From assembly GCA_900545215.1 (NCBI GenBank), contig UQXW01000012.1:1-42162 (forward strand): a DNA stretch of 42,162 bases. Reading direction: 5' to 3'. Of the stretch, positions 26,368 through 34,838 are shown piece after piece. The stretch is from an uncultured Bacteroidota bacterium. Lineage in GTDB: Bacteria; Bacteroidota; Bacteroidia; Bacteroidales; P3. The first letter of the stretch is position 1. Each line of letters opens with the position of its first letter. The notes beneath the pieces are model-generated. The model saw nothing but the letters and a program-made list of their open reading frames with translations. It did no database searches and was not told where the DNA came from. The position numbers and the translations under genes are program-made.

Positions 26368-26880
26368 CTATTTCAACCCCATTTTCTTTACCAATAAAGG
26401 CGTTATATCTTCACTGTCTTCTGAATACCAAAGGATACCATTGCTCTCGAAGATGTATGTGTACTTGTTTTCTTTTGCAATCTCTGCGACTACTCCCTTA
26501 ATCTTTTCAACAAGAACGTTCATCAGTTCCGTTTGTTTGTTTTGCAAATCAACTCGTGCGTTTTGTTGGAAAGTTTCCATTCTCTCCATTACACCTCTGA
26601 TTTCATTTTCTTTGTTTGCTTTTAATAAGTCTGTAAGCTGGTCTTTTTTAGCTTCGTATTCTTGTACCAATCTGGTATATTCGCTTTGCATTGCCTTCAA
26701 TTCCGACTCCAACTCTGCCGTATAACTTTTCAATACATTTTGAACGGAATCTGCTTCCGGCATTCTTTTCATTAGTTCACTTGAATTGAAATGACCCAAC
26801 TTTACTGTTTTTTGTGCGTACAACCCTCCTGCGAATGTGAATATCGCTGCCAAAACCAATACTTGAAATGTTCTCTTCAT
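26368..26880 (-). CDS. OmpH/Skp family periplasmic chaperone (second paralogue)
   Basis: This 170-residue periplasmic protein has a signal peptide (to LYAQ, residue 23). The mature part begins KTVKLGHFNSSELMKRMPEA, the OmpH opening, and continues as a long charged coiled coil (SELKAMQSEYTRLVQEYEAK, then a QNARVDLQNKQTELMNVL segment) and a C-terminal return to the head domain (YTYIFESNGILWYSE). Skp-like proteins hold unfolded outer-membrane proteins and deliver them to BamA. It is the last gene of uppS-bamA-ompH-ompH. A TACCTTTG box at 26915-26922 upstream may give extra transcription. Only one copy is needed in many bacteria; tandem copies are common in Bacteroidota. Confidence 0.92.
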   Translation of the reverse strand: MKRTFQVLVLAAIFTFAGGLYAQKTVKLGHFNSSELMKRMPEADSVQNVLKSYTAELESELKAMQSEYTRLVQEYEAKKDQLTDLLKANKENEIRGVMERMETFQQNARVDLQNKQTELMNVLVEKIKGVVAEIAKENKYTYIFESNGILWYSEDSEDITPLLVKKMGLK

Positions 26881-26914
26881 TCTTTTGTCTATTGTTTTAT
26901 TACTATATTTGTTG

Positions 26915-26922
26915 CAAAGGTA
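26915..26922 (-). promoter_or_regulatory. Possible internal -7 box before the second ompH gene
   Basis: The minus strand reads TACCTTTG in the 61-base gap between the two ompH genes. The TTG at -33 spacing is missing, so support is partial. Confidence 0.35.
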
Positions 26923-26941
26923 CGTCTTTTTTGCTGTCCGT

Positions 26942-27469
26942 TTACCGTTTGGAAGAATTTATTTTGTAGCCGAGTTCTGCAAGCACGAGGTCGCTGATGT
27001 CTGTTTTGCTCTCTACATATAATATCGTCGCTCCTCCGGATTTGTCAAATACAACGGAATAATTCTTCTCACGAGCAACTTTTTCTATTGCGTTATAGAT
27101 CCTGTCTTGTATCGGTTTGACAAGTTCGGAACGTTTCTTGGTCAAATCGCCGTCGTTGCCGAAGCGTTGTTTTTGAAGATTTTTTGCATCTTTTTCTGCG
27201 GCAATGATTTCGTTCTCCTTTTGTGTTTTCAAGTCTGTGGGAAGAAGAACTGCCTCTGCTTGGAAGGCTTTATAGAGCTTGTCCACCGTCTGAAACTTCG
27301 CTTCTACTTCTTTTTGCCATTGCAAAGAGACTTCTTCGAGTTCTTTTTGTGCTTGTTTGTATTCGGGTACATTGCTAAGAATATACTCTGTATCCACACA
27401 GGCATACTTTTGGGCATTGCCGTAAAAAGCAACTGCCGATAATAATACTGCAATCAATAGTTTTTTCAT
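26942..27469 (-). CDS. OmpH/Skp family periplasmic chaperone (first paralogue)
   Basis: This 175-residue protein starts at ATG 27469 (MKKLLIAVLLSAVAFYGNAQ signal peptide; an ATG three codons earlier is less fitting). The mature part opens KYACVDTEYILSNVPEYKQA, typical of OmpH. The long helix region has EVSLQWQKEVEAKFQTVDKL and ends with ARNYSVVFDKSG-like head-domain residues (NYSVVFDKSGGATILYVE). It follows bamA by 16 bases. Like its downstream paralogue it should escort unfolded beta-barrel proteins through the periplasm to the BAM complex encoded by the gene before it. Confidence 0.93.
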   Translation of the reverse strand: MKKLLIAVLLSAVAFYGNAQKYACVDTEYILSNVPEYKQAQKELEEVSLQWQKEVEAKFQTVDKLYKAFQAEAVLLPTDLKTQKENEIIAAEKDAKNLQKQRFGNDGDLTKKRSELVKPIQDRIYNAIEKVAREKNYSVVFDKSGGATILYVESKTDISDLVLAELGYKINSSKR

Positions 27470-27485
27470 ATCTGTCATTTTTTTG

Positions 27486-30005
27486 CTAATCTATCGAACC
27501 ATTTATGGAAAAGTGGAAGTGCGAGCCGTTTTTGCCTGCGGCTGAAGGCACATCATCAAATCCGTAACCCCAGTCTATGCCGAGTGTTCCGAACATCTGC
27601 ATGAATATTCTTATTCCGACACCGGCAGAACGATACATTTTGAACGGCTCAAAACTCTGGAAGTTTGCCCATGAGTTTCCTCCTTCAAAAAATCCCAACG
27701 CATAAACAGACGCCATAGGGTTCAGCGTTATCGGATAACGCACCTCTAAGGTATATTTGTCGAAAACAGTGGCTCCTTTATCGGGGTTCAAGCAGTTATT
27801 GTCATATCCTCTTAAAGAGACAAGTTCTCGACCGTCCAACGAGTAGCCTGTCAAGCCGTCGCCTCCCAGATAGAACCTTTCAAAAGGAGAATAACCTACC
27901 TTACTGTTATATTGTCCCAAAAATCCGAACCTTGCTCTTGTCGAAAAAACAAGATCATCTACTACATTGAAATACCACGCCGCTTTCACATTTACTTTAT
28001 AGTATTCAAGCCAATTGAACTTTTCTGTGTCAGACATTGTGGAATAGTCTTTGTTATTGAACAAGGAGTAAGGCAGTGTGAGTTGTGTGGACACCGTTAC
28101 TTCGGAGCCTTGGCGTGGATAAATAGGCTGGTCAACAGAATTTCTCGATATACTGAAATTATAGTTGATGTTGTTTGATACGCCCGATGAAAGCACAAAA
28201 CTTGGATAGTTCTTGACGTTATATTGCTGATAGGTCAATCCTTGACTGAAGATGAAATAATCATCGGGCCACTTCAAACGCTTTGCCAAAGAAACGGAAG
28301 TACCGAATATGCCCATGTAGTATGCTCTTGAACCGGAAGTATTCCAATATCCGTCATCTTGATAAGAGTAGTACACACCTACCGTGAGTGCTTGCGGCTT
28401 CCTGCCACCGAGCCATGGCTCGGTGAACGACAAACTCACAAGACTGTAATACGTTCCGTTCGTTTGTAATCTCAAACTCAAACGTTGTCCGTCTCCGGTC
28501 GGGAACGGTCTCCATGCATTCTTCTTGAAGAGTTTCTGTGCCGAAAAATTGGTTAAGGATATTCCTGCCGTGAATATAACCATGTTGGCTCCCCAACCAC
28601 CGGATACTTCAAATGTGGAACTCGTTTTTTCTTCCAACTGATATTCTATATCGACTGTCCCACTCTCCGGATTCGGTTTTATGTCGGGATTTATCTTCTC
28701 AGGGTCAAAATAGTTCAACTGCTGAATTTCTCTTATAGAACGATAGACGTTGTCTCTGCTGAATAGCTCTCCCGGGTAGGTTTTAAGTTCTCTCATTACA
28801 ACATAATCGTTCGTCACGGTGTTGCCACTCAAAGAAACCTTGCCTATGCGAGCCTGCTTGCCCTCATATACTCTCATTTCGATGTCGATGGTATCATTGC
28901 TAACATTCGTTTCAACAGGAATAACACGGAAGAACAAGTATCCGTCATCTGTATATAAGGAATAAATATCCGTACCTGTCGGATCATATTGCAGGTTCTT
29001 ATCCAACAAAGATTTGTTATACGGCTCGCCTTTGTTTATTCTCAATCGTTTGGATAAATCTTCCGAAGAATATTTTGTGTTACCTACCCATGTTATATCG
29101 CCGAAGTAGAATTTGTTTCCTTCATAGACTTTCATGTCTATCACCAATGATTTCTTCTCTTTCTTTTTACGAGTAAAGAAGTTGCGTTTCTCCTTTGTTA
29201 TTATATAGGTTGTATCCCATACAATCCTTGCATCTCGGTATCCTTCATCGTTATATTTGGATATAATGTTCTGCTTGTCCTCCTTATATTTGTCATCGAG
29301 ATACCTTGACGACTTCCAAATCCTCCACCAGCGATACTCCTTTATGTCTTTCATTTTAGCCCTTAACTTCTTGTCGGCTATCGCTTCATTACCCTCGATA
29401 TTTATTTTGGATATACGTATCTTGCTACCCTTATCTATGCGAAACGTAAGGAATACCTCGTTGCGTAACACATTTGTATCTTTCTTTTCATCAATCTCTG
29501 TCTTTACCGAATAGTATCCTTTGTCTGCAAAATAATCATAAATCACATTGATACAATTATTCTTCATGTTCTCGGTTACGACATCGCCTGATGCAATGTG
29601 CATTTTCTCTTTCAACTTATCTGCTTCCGCACGTTTGACACCCTCTATCTTGAAAGCAGTCAACCGTGGTTTGGTCATAAGTTTATAGACCAAGGAAATA
29701 GTTCTGCCTTCAACCTTTGAAACAAGAATTTGAACATCTTCAAAAACACCTTGTCGCCATAGCCTGTCGATAGCCATGCTTATCTTATCACTCGGCAAGT
29801 AAATTTTTTCACCGACAGATATTCCGGACAACAGTATAACGGAGTTATGATCCAAATGATCGGCACCTTCTACAGTTATTTCTCCCACTTCATATTCTTT
29901 AGGAGAATAATAGTCTAAATCGATTCCATTGTTTTGAGCGAACAACATATCCATTCCACACAAAAGCAATGCGAATAATGACAATATCTTATTTATCTTC
30001 CTCAT
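27486..30005 (-). CDS. bamA: Outer membrane protein assembly factor BamA
   Basis: This 839-residue protein starts at ATG 30005 (MRKINKILSLFALLLCGMDM is the signal peptide); a longer frame to 30071 would overlap uppS and place polar residues before the signal. The N-terminal half holds five POTRA-like repeats, visible as repeated VGEITVEGADHLD, FKIEGVKRAEADK, ISKINIEGNEAI, FGDITWVGNTKY and IGKVSLSGNTVTND starts. The C-terminal half (from about residue 470, SSTFEVSGGWGANM) is the 16-strand Omp85 barrel, with LGGDGLTGYSLDGRELVSLR corresponding to the conserved loop-6 region and ending in a Phe-rich strand. It is the core of the BAM complex. Neighbours uppS and the two ompH genes give a standard Bacteroidota envelope operon. 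Confidence 0.96.
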   Translation of the reverse strand: MRKINKILSLFALLLCGMDMLFAQNNGIDLDYYSPKEYEVGEITVEGADHLDHNSVILLSGISVGEKIYLPSDKISMAIDRLWRQGVFEDVQILVSKVEGRTISLVYKLMTKPRLTAFKIEGVKRAEADKLKEKMHIASGDVVTENMKNNCINVIYDYFADKGYYSVKTEIDEKKDTNVLRNEVFLTFRIDKGSKIRISKINIEGNEAIADKKLRAKMKDIKEYRWWRIWKSSRYLDDKYKEDKQNIISKYNDEGYRDARIVWDTTYIITKEKRNFFTRKKKEKKSLVIDMKVYEGNKFYFGDITWVGNTKYSSEDLSKRLRINKGEPYNKSLLDKNLQYDPTGTDIYSLYTDDGYLFFRVIPVETNVSNDTIDIEMRVYEGKQARIGKVSLSGNTVTNDYVVMRELKTYPGELFSRDNVYRSIREIQQLNYFDPEKINPDIKPNPESGTVDIEYQLEEKTSSTFEVSGGWGANMVIFTAGISLTNFSAQKLFKKNAWRPFPTGDGQRLSLRLQTNGTYYSLVSLSFTEPWLGGRKPQALTVGVYYSYQDDGYWNTSGSRAYYMGIFGTSVSLAKRLKWPDDYFIFSQGLTYQQYNVKNYPSFVLSSGVSNNINYNFSISRNSVDQPIYPRQGSEVTVSTQLTLPYSLFNNKDYSTMSDTEKFNWLEYYKVNVKAAWYFNVVDDLVFSTRARFGFLGQYNSKVGYSPFERFYLGGDGLTGYSLDGRELVSLRGYDNNCLNPDKGATVFDKYTLEVRYPITLNPMASVYALGFFEGGNSWANFQSFEPFKMYRSAGVGIRIFMQMFGTLGIDWGYGFDDVPSAAGKNGSHFHFSINGSID

Positions 30006-30054
30006 TCGTAAACCGGAATTTACCCACCTTACCGATAAACGCCCGATTTCGTAT

Positions 30055-30825
30055 TTAATTTTGTCTGCCATCTGATTTGTCGTTTTCTTTCAACTGCTCG
30101 CTTGTTTTGCCGAAACGCCTTTCTCTCTTCTGATAATCCACAATAGCCTCATACAGATTTTGTTTACTGAAATCAGGCCACAAGACAGGAGTGAAATAAA
30201 GTTCCGAATAAGCAAGCTGCCACAAAAGATAATTACTCAATCTATACTCCCCGCTTGTACGAATCAACAAATCCGGATCCGGATACTCCGCCGTTGTGAG
30301 CCGAGACGATATATATTCCTGATTGATGTCCTCGATATTTATCTCACCTCTCTTCGCTTTCCCCGCTATTTCTTTTACCATTTCCGTAATCTCCCAACGG
30401 GAAGAATAATTCAAAGCAAGAATCAATACCATACCCGTGTTTCCGCTTGTCCTATCGATACATTCAAGCAAAGCATTGCGGGTTTCGGAAGAAATTTGTT
30501 TCAAATCTCCGATGCAAGCCAACTTTATGTTGTTTTTCATCAAAGTCTTTTCTTCCTGTGCGATGGTTGTAACCAGCATGGACATCAAAGCATCTATCTC
30601 TTCCTTGGGTCTGTTCCAATTTTCAGTGGAAAAAGTGTACAAAGTCAAGTAACCAACACCCAATTCTGCACAAGCCTCGCATATCTGCCTCACTGCATTG
30701 ACACCATTTCTGTGTCCCATTATCCTTTCTTCACCTCTTTTCTTCGCCCACCGTCCGTTGCCATCCATTATGACCGCAAGATGCTTCGGCAACCTCTCCT
30801 TTATGATACAATCCTTATAATCCAT
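30055..30825 (-). CDS. uppS: Isoprenyl transferase (undecaprenyl diphosphate synthase)
   Basis: This 256-residue cytoplasmic enzyme adds isoprene units in cis to farnesyl diphosphate, making the C55 carrier for peptidoglycan and O-antigen. It starts at ATG 30825 (MDYKDCIIKERLPKH); the frame extends further upstream, but a perfect promoter at 30888-30919 lies inside that extension and so supports the shorter start. Motifs are HLAVIMDGNGRWAKKRG (catalytic Asp21), GHRNGVNAVRQI, YTLYTFSTENWNRP-like (LTLYTFSTENWNRP), DLLIRTSGEYRLSNYLLWQ and SELYFTPVLWPDF. Its end is followed by the bamA start region, and the genes are co-transcribed. Confidence 0.96.
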   Translation of the reverse strand: MDYKDCIIKERLPKHLAVIMDGNGRWAKKRGEERIMGHRNGVNAVRQICEACAELGVGYLTLYTFSTENWNRPKEEIDALMSMLVTTIAQEEKTLMKNNIKLACIGDLKQISSETRNALLECIDRTSGNTGMVLILALNYSSRWEITEMVKEIAGKAKRGEINIEDINQEYISSRLTTAEYPDPDLLIRTSGEYRLSNYLLWQLAYSELYFTPVLWPDFSKQNLYEAIVDYQKRERRFGKTSEQLKENDKSDGRQN

Positions 30826-30887
30826 CTTTTGTGTCTGTGGAATAATATTTTCGAATACCCTTCTGTTCGCACATTTCAATGCGATTG

Positions 30888-30919
30888 CAAAGTTAATTAT
30901 TATTCCACAGATTGCCAAA
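30888..30919 (-). promoter_or_regulatory. Promoter of the uppS-bamA-ompH-ompH operon
   Basis: The minus strand reads TTTG, 20 bases, then TAACTTTG (30888-30895), a perfect consensus. Transcription would start near 30881, giving a leader of about 55 nt. Its position fixes the uppS start at 30825. Confidence 0.8.
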
Positions 30920-30953
30920 CAGAAACCCGTTTTTTTGCTCTTTCTCGAGTTTC

Positions 30954-30984
30954 TTTGCCACAAGGAATATTTTTTCTAACTTTG
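30954..30984 (+). promoter_or_regulatory. Promoter of the porin-like gene
   Basis: TTTG (30954-30957), 19 bases, then TAACTTTG (30977-30984). It is a perfect consensus, divergent from the uppS promoter and only 35 bases from it. The leader to the ATG at 31010 is about 19 nt. Confidence 0.8.
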
Positions 30985-31009
30985 CCGGCTCAAAAACAAG
31001 AAATTCAAT

Positions 31010-32017
31010 ATGAGAAAAAAGTTACTTATTTGCATTTTTGCAGTTGCAACATTCGGCACAACCCTGTTCGGACAAGACAGCAACGTATCCTTGAAATTCG
31101 ATGCCAGAGCAGACTATAACTACAAAAAAATAAAGAATACCGAAGACAAAGCCGGTTTCCACGGACGCAATCTCAACCTTATGTTGGATGGGAAAATAAA
31201 CTCTATGTTCGAGTACCACCTCCGCCAGAGATTGAATGTCCCTATCGGCAGCATAGGAGGATTATTGGACGCAACCGATTGGGCATACCTCACCTATCAC
31301 ATAAATGATAATTTCTCCCTTTCGGCAGGTAAGCAGGTTGTTGCGATAGGAGGATTTGAATACGACTATGCTCCGATAGACGGTTATTTCCTTTCTGCTT
31401 TCTGTAACAATATTCCGTGTTATGAAGTCGGTGTTTCTTTGGGCTTCAAAGATAATTCCGGCAAACACTCTCTGCAATTCCAAATAACCAATTCCCCGTT
31501 TGTTAGCACAACGCTTGATGATATATACTCCTACAACTTTCTCTGGAACGGTAACTTCGACTTCTTCAAGACGCTATACTCCGTCAATATGATAGAATAC
31601 AAGAAAGGCGACTTCATAAACTATATCGCATTGGGAAATCGCTTCGACATAGGCAACCTAAGCCTTGAATTGGATTATACAAACCGTTATCACGGCAACC
31701 AAGATAACTTCTTCGATGATTTCTCTGTGGTTGCACAACTGAAATACAGTATAAACAACAGTTGGAATCTGTTCATAAAAGGAGGATACGACCAAAATAA
31801 AGCACAAGAAGCCGTAGTACCGGAGCATCTCCGTTGGGACGTATGCGTAGTCCCCGGAACGGAATACACCTTTGGCGGAGCAGGCTTCGAGTTCTTCCCA
31901 TTGAAGAATAAAAAGGACATAAGAATACATGGATATGTCGCTTCGTCCGATGCCGAGCCTACCGAAGTTACCCTCAATCTCGGCTTGACATGGAAAATGC
32001 AGGTTCTGAATAAGTAA
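31010..32017 (+). CDS. Porin-like outer-membrane beta-barrel protein
   Basis: This 335-residue protein has a signal peptide (MRKKLLICIFAVATFGTTLFGQ). The mature sequence is made of alternating amphipathic strands with the pattern of phosphate-selective (OprP/OprO-like) porins: VSLKFDARADYNYKK, GKINSMFEYHLRQRLNVP, FSLSAGKQVVAIGGFEYDY, and the end TLNLGLTWKMQVLNK with an aromatic-strand finish. Substrate unknown. The next gene, a Gate-domain membrane protein, begins 28 bases later and should be in the same transcript, so this barrel may supply solutes to it. Confidence 0.78.
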   Translation: MRKKLLICIFAVATFGTTLFGQDSNVSLKFDARADYNYKKIKNTEDKAGFHGRNLNLMLDGKINSMFEYHLRQRLNVPIGSIGGLLDATDWAYLTYHINDNFSLSAGKQVVAIGGFEYDYAPIDGYFLSAFCNNIPCYEVGVSLGFKDNSGKHSLQFQITNSPFVSTTLDDIYSYNFLWNGNFDFFKTLYSVNMIEYKKGDFINYIALGNRFDIGNLSLELDYTNRYHGNQDNFFDDFSVVAQLKYSINNSWNLFIKGGYDQNKAQEAVVPEHLRWDVCVVPGTEYTFGGAGFEFFPLKNKKDIRIHGYVASSDAEPTEVTLNLGLTWKMQVLNK

Positions 32018-32045
32018 ATCAACAAAAACAATAAATTCGAGACAA

Positions 32046-33188
32046 ATGAAATTCAAACAATTAGGCTCTTCGCTCAAAAGAAGTATCGAAGCCTTGATTT
32101 TTCTTACGATATTCTTTATCGTATTCGGCTATGTAGGCAACAAGATGGGACTTGCCAACATGCTCAACACCATAATGAAAACGGCATACGACCTTTTGAT
32201 AAACACGGTATTCTACCTTATGGCGATAACCGTGCTTTCCGGAGCATTGGGTAAGCTATTGGTGGAATTCGGAGTGGTACGTCTGTTGGAGCAAATACTC
32301 CGACCATTCATGAAGCCGCTCTTCAACCTTCCCGGAGTATCGGCATTGGGAGGTGTTGTAACCTTTCTTTCCGACAATCCGGCAATTATAACATTGGCAA
32401 AGGACAAAAATTTCAGCCTTTACTTCAAAAAATATCAGTTGGTCTCACTTACCAATTTCGGCACAGCCTTCGGAATGGGTCTTATAGTAATAGTCTTTAT
32501 GACAGGTTTGGGATATGGAACAGGAGCATTAATCGGATTTGCAGGAGCAATCATCGGCAGTATTATTTCGACAAGACTTATGCAAACATTCACCATTAGA
32601 GCATATCCGGAAATGAAAGAAGCCGTTGGCGTTGGTGGAAATGAGGAGGCAATCTCCTACAAAAGTGAAGGGAACGTATTTATGCGAATATTAAATTCCA
32701 TATTGGACGGTGGCAAAAACGGCGTAGAAATAGGACTTGCCATTATCCCCGGCGTTTTAGTCATCTCGACATTCGTAATGATGCTTACTTTCGGACCATC
32801 TAAAACAGGCGAATTTACAGGAGCAGCATACGAAGGAGTAGCAGCCTTACCCTATTTGGCAGGCAAAATAAACGTGGTTTTCGAATGGTTGTTCGGATTT
32901 GAACATACAGAATTGGTAGCATTCCCTATCACATCTCTCGGAGCAGTAGGAGCAGCCTTGAGTCTGATACCCAGATTTATCGAAGACGGTTTGGTGAACG
33001 GCAATGCCATCGCAGTATGCACAGCAATGGGAATGTGTTGGAGCGGATTTCTCTCGACACATACCGCAATGCTCGACTCCTTGGGATATAGAAAACTTAT
33101 ATCCAAAGCAATACTTGCCCACACCATAGGCGGTTTATTCGCCGGCATAGTAGCCCATTGGCTATACGTGCTTTTCAGTCTGTTATAA
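32046..33188 (+). CDS. Nucleoside-recognition (Gate) domain inner-membrane protein
   Basis: This 380-residue polytopic membrane protein has about 8-10 hydrophobic segments, in two halves that each resemble the Gate/nucleoside-recognition domain also seen in SpmA/SpmB and concentrative nucleoside transporters. Examples are SALGGVVTFLSDNPAIITLA in the first half and FEHTELVAFPITSLGAVGAA in the second, each with a polar Asn/Glu inside a hydrophobic run. The family includes proteins of unassigned substrate. It follows the porin-like gene by 28 bases and ends at a strong terminator. A transport role is inferred. Confidence 0.82.
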   Translation: MKFKQLGSSLKRSIEALIFLTIFFIVFGYVGNKMGLANMLNTIMKTAYDLLINTVFYLMAITVLSGALGKLLVEFGVVRLLEQILRPFMKPLFNLPGVSALGGVVTFLSDNPAIITLAKDKNFSLYFKKYQLVSLTNFGTAFGMGLIVIVFMTGLGYGTGALIGFAGAIIGSIISTRLMQTFTIRAYPEMKEAVGVGGNEEAISYKSEGNVFMRILNSILDGGKNGVEIGLAIIPGVLVISTFVMMLTFGPSKTGEFTGAAYEGVAALPYLAGKINVVFEWLFGFEHTELVAFPITSLGAVGAALSLIPRFIEDGLVNGNAIAVCTAMGMCWSGFLSTHTAMLDSLGYRKLISKAILAHTIGGLFAGIVAHWLYVLFSLL

Positions 33189-33212
33189 GTTTTTCGACAA
33201 TCGACAAAGAAC

Positions 33213-33254
33213 AAAACTCATGTTACGTCAAGTAATGGTAACATGAGTTTTTTG
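33213..33254 (+). terminator. Strong terminator after the Gate-domain gene, probably bidirectional
   Basis: AAAACTCATGTTAC (33213-33226) pairs perfectly with GTAACATGAGTTTT (33238-33251), followed by T residues. The opposite strand also ends in a T-rich run, so it may serve the converging PP2C gene too. Confidence 0.9.
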
Positions 33255-33307
33255 TGTATCTCATATCGTTACAACTATACAAAACCTGAAAAAACAAAAG
33301 CAAGGTT

Positions 33308-34246
33308 TTATCTCAGCATGCGGAACAACACGAAAATAACAGTCGAAACGATTATCAACAAAGCCGAAATATAGAAAACCCTGAGGCTTTTCCCGCCTCC
33401 GTTTTTCGTTTTCCTCTTTCGCTTTATGACAATCCGCCTTTTCACAGACTTTTTCTCACTTTCGACAGAAGCTATCGGGATAAGAACACACGTATGGTTG
33501 TCTGCCGTTCCCCTGTTGCAAACCTCCTTGATTGCAGAGAGTTTCTCCTCATCATCTTTTTGCCCGTCTGCCAGAATGGAACACAACTCCTCATTGCTCA
33601 ACCGCTCCAACACCCCGTCGCTGCAAAGGAAGAAATAATCCCCCTGCCTTACGTCCTCCTCCAATCTGTAATCCGCCCTATCCCTTGCTCCGTCCCTTGC
33701 CTGCAAAGCCCTTGTTATGACATTCTTATACGGATAAGTACGAGCCTCCTGCTCTGTCAACTCCCCTGCTTTGAGCAAACGGTTGACCAAGGAATGATCC
33801 TGCGTTTGGAACATCAAGCCGTAGGAATGTTCTTCGGGCTTATAGTCCTGCGGCCTTATGTGATAAATCCTGCTATCGCCTATATGAAAACACCAAGCAC
33901 CCCTCGAACAGAAATAAACGCAGGTCAGCGTCGTCCCGGGAGCCTTGGAGGAATTTCCATCGGTCTTTTCTTTCAACCTCTCGTATGCAAAATCCAACGC
34001 TGCCTCGAAGTACCCCTCCCCCACCTCATCATCGGCAGGCAAATACTTGTCGAAATATTCCGAAAGAGCCTCGCAAACCGTCGAACTCGCCACCTCGCCC
34101 CTATCATGACCGCCCATACCGTCGCACAATATGAAGTAAGGTCTGTATTCTCCCGTTTCGGTGCAGCGGAAGCAATAGCTGTCTTCCTGATTTTGTCTTG
34201 TGCCCAATTCGCTGAAAGCAAAAACCTTTTTAATCTCTATATTCAT
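33308..34246 (-). CDS. PP2C-family Ser/Thr protein phosphatase with C-terminal membrane anchor
   Basis: This 312-residue enzyme removes phosphate from Ser/Thr, with two metal ions. All PP2C motifs are visible: R-x-NQED (R17-D22 region), CDGMGGHDRGEVAS (41-54), FHIGDSRIYHI, the CSDGVLERLSNEEL segment and GTADNHTCVLIPI. A basic stretch (KRRIVIKRKRKTKNGGG) is followed by one membrane helix near the C-terminus (FYISALLIIVSTVIFVLF), which leaves the catalytic domain in the cytoplasm. It is the last gene of the unit 35711-33308, after a FHA/zinc-ribbon protein (33-base gap), and should oppose the transmembrane kinase encoded at 38898-40346. Confidence 0.95.
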   Translation of the reverse strand: MNIEIKKVFAFSELGTRQNQEDSYCFRCTETGEYRPYFILCDGMGGHDRGEVASSTVCEALSEYFDKYLPADDEVGEGYFEAALDFAYERLKEKTDGNSSKAPGTTLTCVYFCSRGAWCFHIGDSRIYHIRPQDYKPEEHSYGLMFQTQDHSLVNRLLKAGELTEQEARTYPYKNVITRALQARDGARDRADYRLEEDVRQGDYFFLCSDGVLERLSNEELCSILADGQKDDEEKLSAIKEVCNRGTADNHTCVLIPIASVESEKKSVKRRIVIKRKRKTKNGGGKSLRVFYISALLIIVSTVIFVLFRMLR

Positions 34247-34279
34247 GTTACCGTTCCTTTGTTTACAAACAATGACCCG

Positions 34280-34825
34280 CTATTCGTTTCCCTTCTTCTC
34301 GAACACGAACGCCGTCCTTCCCATTCTCAACTCGTCGCCGAAGTTCAAGACAACCTTCATTCCCTTATCCAACCTCTTCCCGTTGATGTATGACGCATTC
34401 TTTGCCTCTGTATCGTAATACACGTACTTCATTCGCTGCCCGCTGCGACTTACTTCCACGGCACAATGCCTGCGGGAAATGCACAAATCCTCGGGATTGA
34501 GCCTTTCCCTGCCGATGGAATTAAGCCCCATCGGCAGAGAAATCGCTTCCTTATCATTACAACGAACAAGAACGCCCTCTTCGCATTTGCAATCGGTGAA
34601 ACATTCCGTTGCGTCAGTCGGATTACTGCTTACAAAGGTGCTGTCCTCATGACCTAAACCCGCTCCCTGAGAAAAGATGTCCGCATTAAGTCTGCCATAA
34701 GAATTGAAAGGAGCATTGAAGCCGCATTGAGGACACGAAAACCGTGTATTATTCTCCGAAAATACCGTCGGCACTTCCAAAATCGTCTTGCAACTCGGAC
34801 AGAAGACCCTTATCTTGTCACCCAT
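34280..34825 (-). CDS. FHA-domain protein with N-terminal zinc ribbon
   Basis: This 181-residue cytoplasmic protein has a zinc ribbon at the N-terminus with CPSC (Cys9, Cys12) and CPQC (Cys31, Cys34), and a C-terminal forkhead-associated domain (about 90-180). The FHA core residues are present: SIGRERLNP (Gly-Arg), LCISRRHCAVEV (Ser-Arg-x-His) and NASYINGKRL (Asn-x-x-x-x-Asn-Gly). FHA domains bind phosphothreonine peptides, so this should read Thr phosphorylation made by the cluster's kinase. It is between the glycine-zipper protein gene (13 bases upstream) and the PP2C gene. A second FHA protein with a zinc ribbon at the other end lies at 40425-41078. Confidence 0.92.
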   Translation of the reverse strand: MGDKIRVFCPSCKTILEVPTVFSENNTRFSCPQCGFNAPFNSYGRLNADIFSQGAGLGHEDSTFVSSNPTDATECFTDCKCEEGVLVRCNDKEAISLPMGLNSIGRERLNPEDLCISRRHCAVEVSRSGQRMKYVYYDTEAKNASYINGKRLDKGMKVVLNFGDELRMGRTAFVFEKKGNE

Positions 34826-34838
34826 CTCCCCTCACAAA